DNA of 64,000 bases from Streptomyces sp. MJM8645 (GTDB taxonomy: Bacteria; Actinomycetota; Actinomycetes; Streptomycetales; Streptomycetaceae): the NCBI RefSeq assembly GCF_001625365.1, contig NZ_LJJF01000002.1, forward strand, positions 1,275,501 through 1,339,500. The letters run 5' to 3'. The notes under the pieces were generated by a model. That model saw only the letters and a list, made by a program, of their open reading frames with translations. It did no database searches and was not told the DNA's origin. The position numbers and the translations under genes are program-made. Of the stretch, positions 63,204-64,000 are shown one piece after another. How positions within the stretch are numbered: the stretch's first letter is position 1; each line of letters opens with the position of its first letter.

Positions 63204-63929
63204 TCACTCCGGTACGGGCAGGCACTCGGCGAGCAGGGCGACGATGTCGTGCCAGGCGCGCTGAGCGTGCCGGGGGTGGTGGCCGACGCCGGGGAGCACG
63301 GCGTGGCCGACCGTCGGGTGGTGGAAGGCGTGCAGCGCGCCGCCGTAGACCACGAGGCGCCAGTCGACGCCCGCGGCCTGCATCTCGGCGGCGAACGCGT
63401 CCCGTTGCGCGGGCGGCATGATCGGGTCCTCCGATCCGACCCCGGCCCAGACGGGGCAGCGGATGCGCGCCGCCTCGCCCGGTCGGCCCGTGGTCAGGGC
63501 GTTGACCGTGCCGATCGCGCGCAGGTCGACGCCGTCGCGCCCGAGTTCCAGGGCGATCGCGCCGCCGGTGCCGTAGCCGATGGCGGCGATCCGGTCGGGG
63601 TCGGTCCGCGGTTCGGCGAGCAGCACGTCGAGCGCCGCGTGGCCGATGCCGCGCATCCGGTCGGGGTCGGCGAGCAGGGGAGTGATGCGCGCCAGCATCT
63701 CCTGCGGGTCGGTGAACCAGCGCCCGCCGTTGATGTCGAAGGCCATTGCCACGTAGCCGAGTTCGGCGAGGGCGTCGGCCCGGCGGCGCTGGAAGTCGTT
63801 CAGCCCCGGCCCCTCGGGCCCGACCAGGACCGCGGGTCGGCGGCCGGTACCGGCCGGGAGCGCGAGGTGCCCGATCATCGTGAGGCCGTCGGCCGGGTAC
63901 TCGACCGTGCGCGTGGTAACCGTCGTCAT
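63204..63929 (-). CDS. dienelactone hydrolase-family protein with altered nucleophile
   Basis: 241 residues. DLH pattern: RTVEYPADGLTMIGHLALPAG, PAVLVGPEGPGLND, IGYGTGGAIALELG, WAGVGSEDPIMPPAQRDAF, VVYGGALHAFHHP. The nucleophile elbow reads GYGTGG, while DLH has GYCxGG; Gly120 replaces the Cys. The Asp (GSEDPIMP) and His (LHAFHHP) remain. Activity, if any, must use other chemistry; many actinomycete DLH-like proteins share this change. Confidence 0.83.
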   Translation of the reverse strand: MTTVTTRTVEYPADGLTMIGHLALPAGTGRRPAVLVGPEGPGLNDFQRRRADALAELGYVAMAFDINGGRWFTDPQEMLARITPLLADPDRMRGIGHAALDVLLAEPRTDPDRIAAIGYGTGGAIALELGRDGVDLRAIGTVNALTTGRPGEAARIRCPVWAGVGSEDPIMPPAQRDAFAAEMQAAGVDWRLVVYGGALHAFHHPTVGHAVLPGVGHHPRHAQRAWHDIVALLAECLPVPE

Positions 63930-64000
63930 GGGACCGGACTGTAGTGAGCGTCGAGCCCGGTCGGGCCGGTTTTTCGCCGGCGGCAGAACGGCGCGGGTGT

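Noticed and set aside
1..64000. tRNA, rRNA or linear-plasmid telomere sequences
   Set aside because: No cloverleaf with CCA end, rRNA core or terminal multi-palindrome array was recognised by eye.

Overview
The window is GC-rich DNA with third-position G/C bias, GTG starts, ATGA/GTGA-overlapping genes and gene families typical of Streptomyces or a close relative (Kitasatospora-like actinomycete). It reads as part of a large extrachromosomal replicon. It carries its own partition genes (parA-parB, 30.5-32.5 kb), a gene-poor region studded with one 16-bp palindrome (41.4-44.9 kb), a Prim-Pol plus superfamily 3 helicase replication pair (47.8-50.5 kb) and an iteron-rich putative origin (50.5-51.3 kb). 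No tRNA, rRNA, CRISPR array or telomere is visible. Several genes are decayed or interrupted.

Layout. 0-2.6 kb: two related small membrane proteins and a secreted LGFP-repeat protein. 3.5-6.1 kb: alpha/beta hydrolase, MerR regulator and a divergent MFS pump sharing a textbook MerR operator. 6.2-8.7 kb: arsenic resistance cluster (arsI divergent from arsR-acr3-arsC). 8.9-16.5 kb: accessory genes including a membrane-anchored Mrr-like nuclease, an HTH protein, an APH-like kinase, an ADP-ribosylglycohydrolase and a coupled AbiEii-type nucleotidyltransferase pair. 16.6-28.2 kb: hydrolase, BTAD regulator, HelD-like helicase, SDR remnant, DHFR-like reductase, nucleotidyltransferase, ABC exporter with an upstream Gly/Tyr/Asp-rich peptide gene, and an ECF41 sigma factor. 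28.3-30.4 kb: an IS200/IS605-type tnpB element inserted in a gene that also carries a frameshift.

30.5-32.6 kb: the parAB operon. ParA has its P-loop segment displaced behind the A' segment, a segment order I do not know from other ParA proteins. 32.9-39 kb: hydrolase/TetR pair with two operators, a broken M4 peptidase, an ArsR-type regulator and an MFS pump. 39.3-44.9 kb: decayed genes and eleven copies of the palindrome ATTTTCCGCGGAAAAT or its one-base variants; a twelfth copy lies inside parB. I propose this as a plasmid centromere, parts of it built by duplication of a ~0.6-kb unit. 45-47.3 kb: a HEAT/LRV-like repeat protein and a coiled-coil protein. 47.4-51.3 kb: replication module and origin. 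51.5-64 kb: Fic-like toxin-antitoxin pair, ankyrin/DUF6461 protein, flavin monooxygenase with divergent LysR, VOC protein, ArsR-type regulator with divergent hydrolase, SnoaL-like protein, secreted protein, LysR with divergent isochorismatase-like protein, GIY-YIG protein and a dienelactone hydrolase-like protein.

The most unusual parts are the partition locus with its palindrome array, the permuted ParA, the Gly-rich peptide/exporter pair and the intact tnpB element whose excision restores a reading frame exactly. All family assignments come from reading motifs by eye; no search was run.
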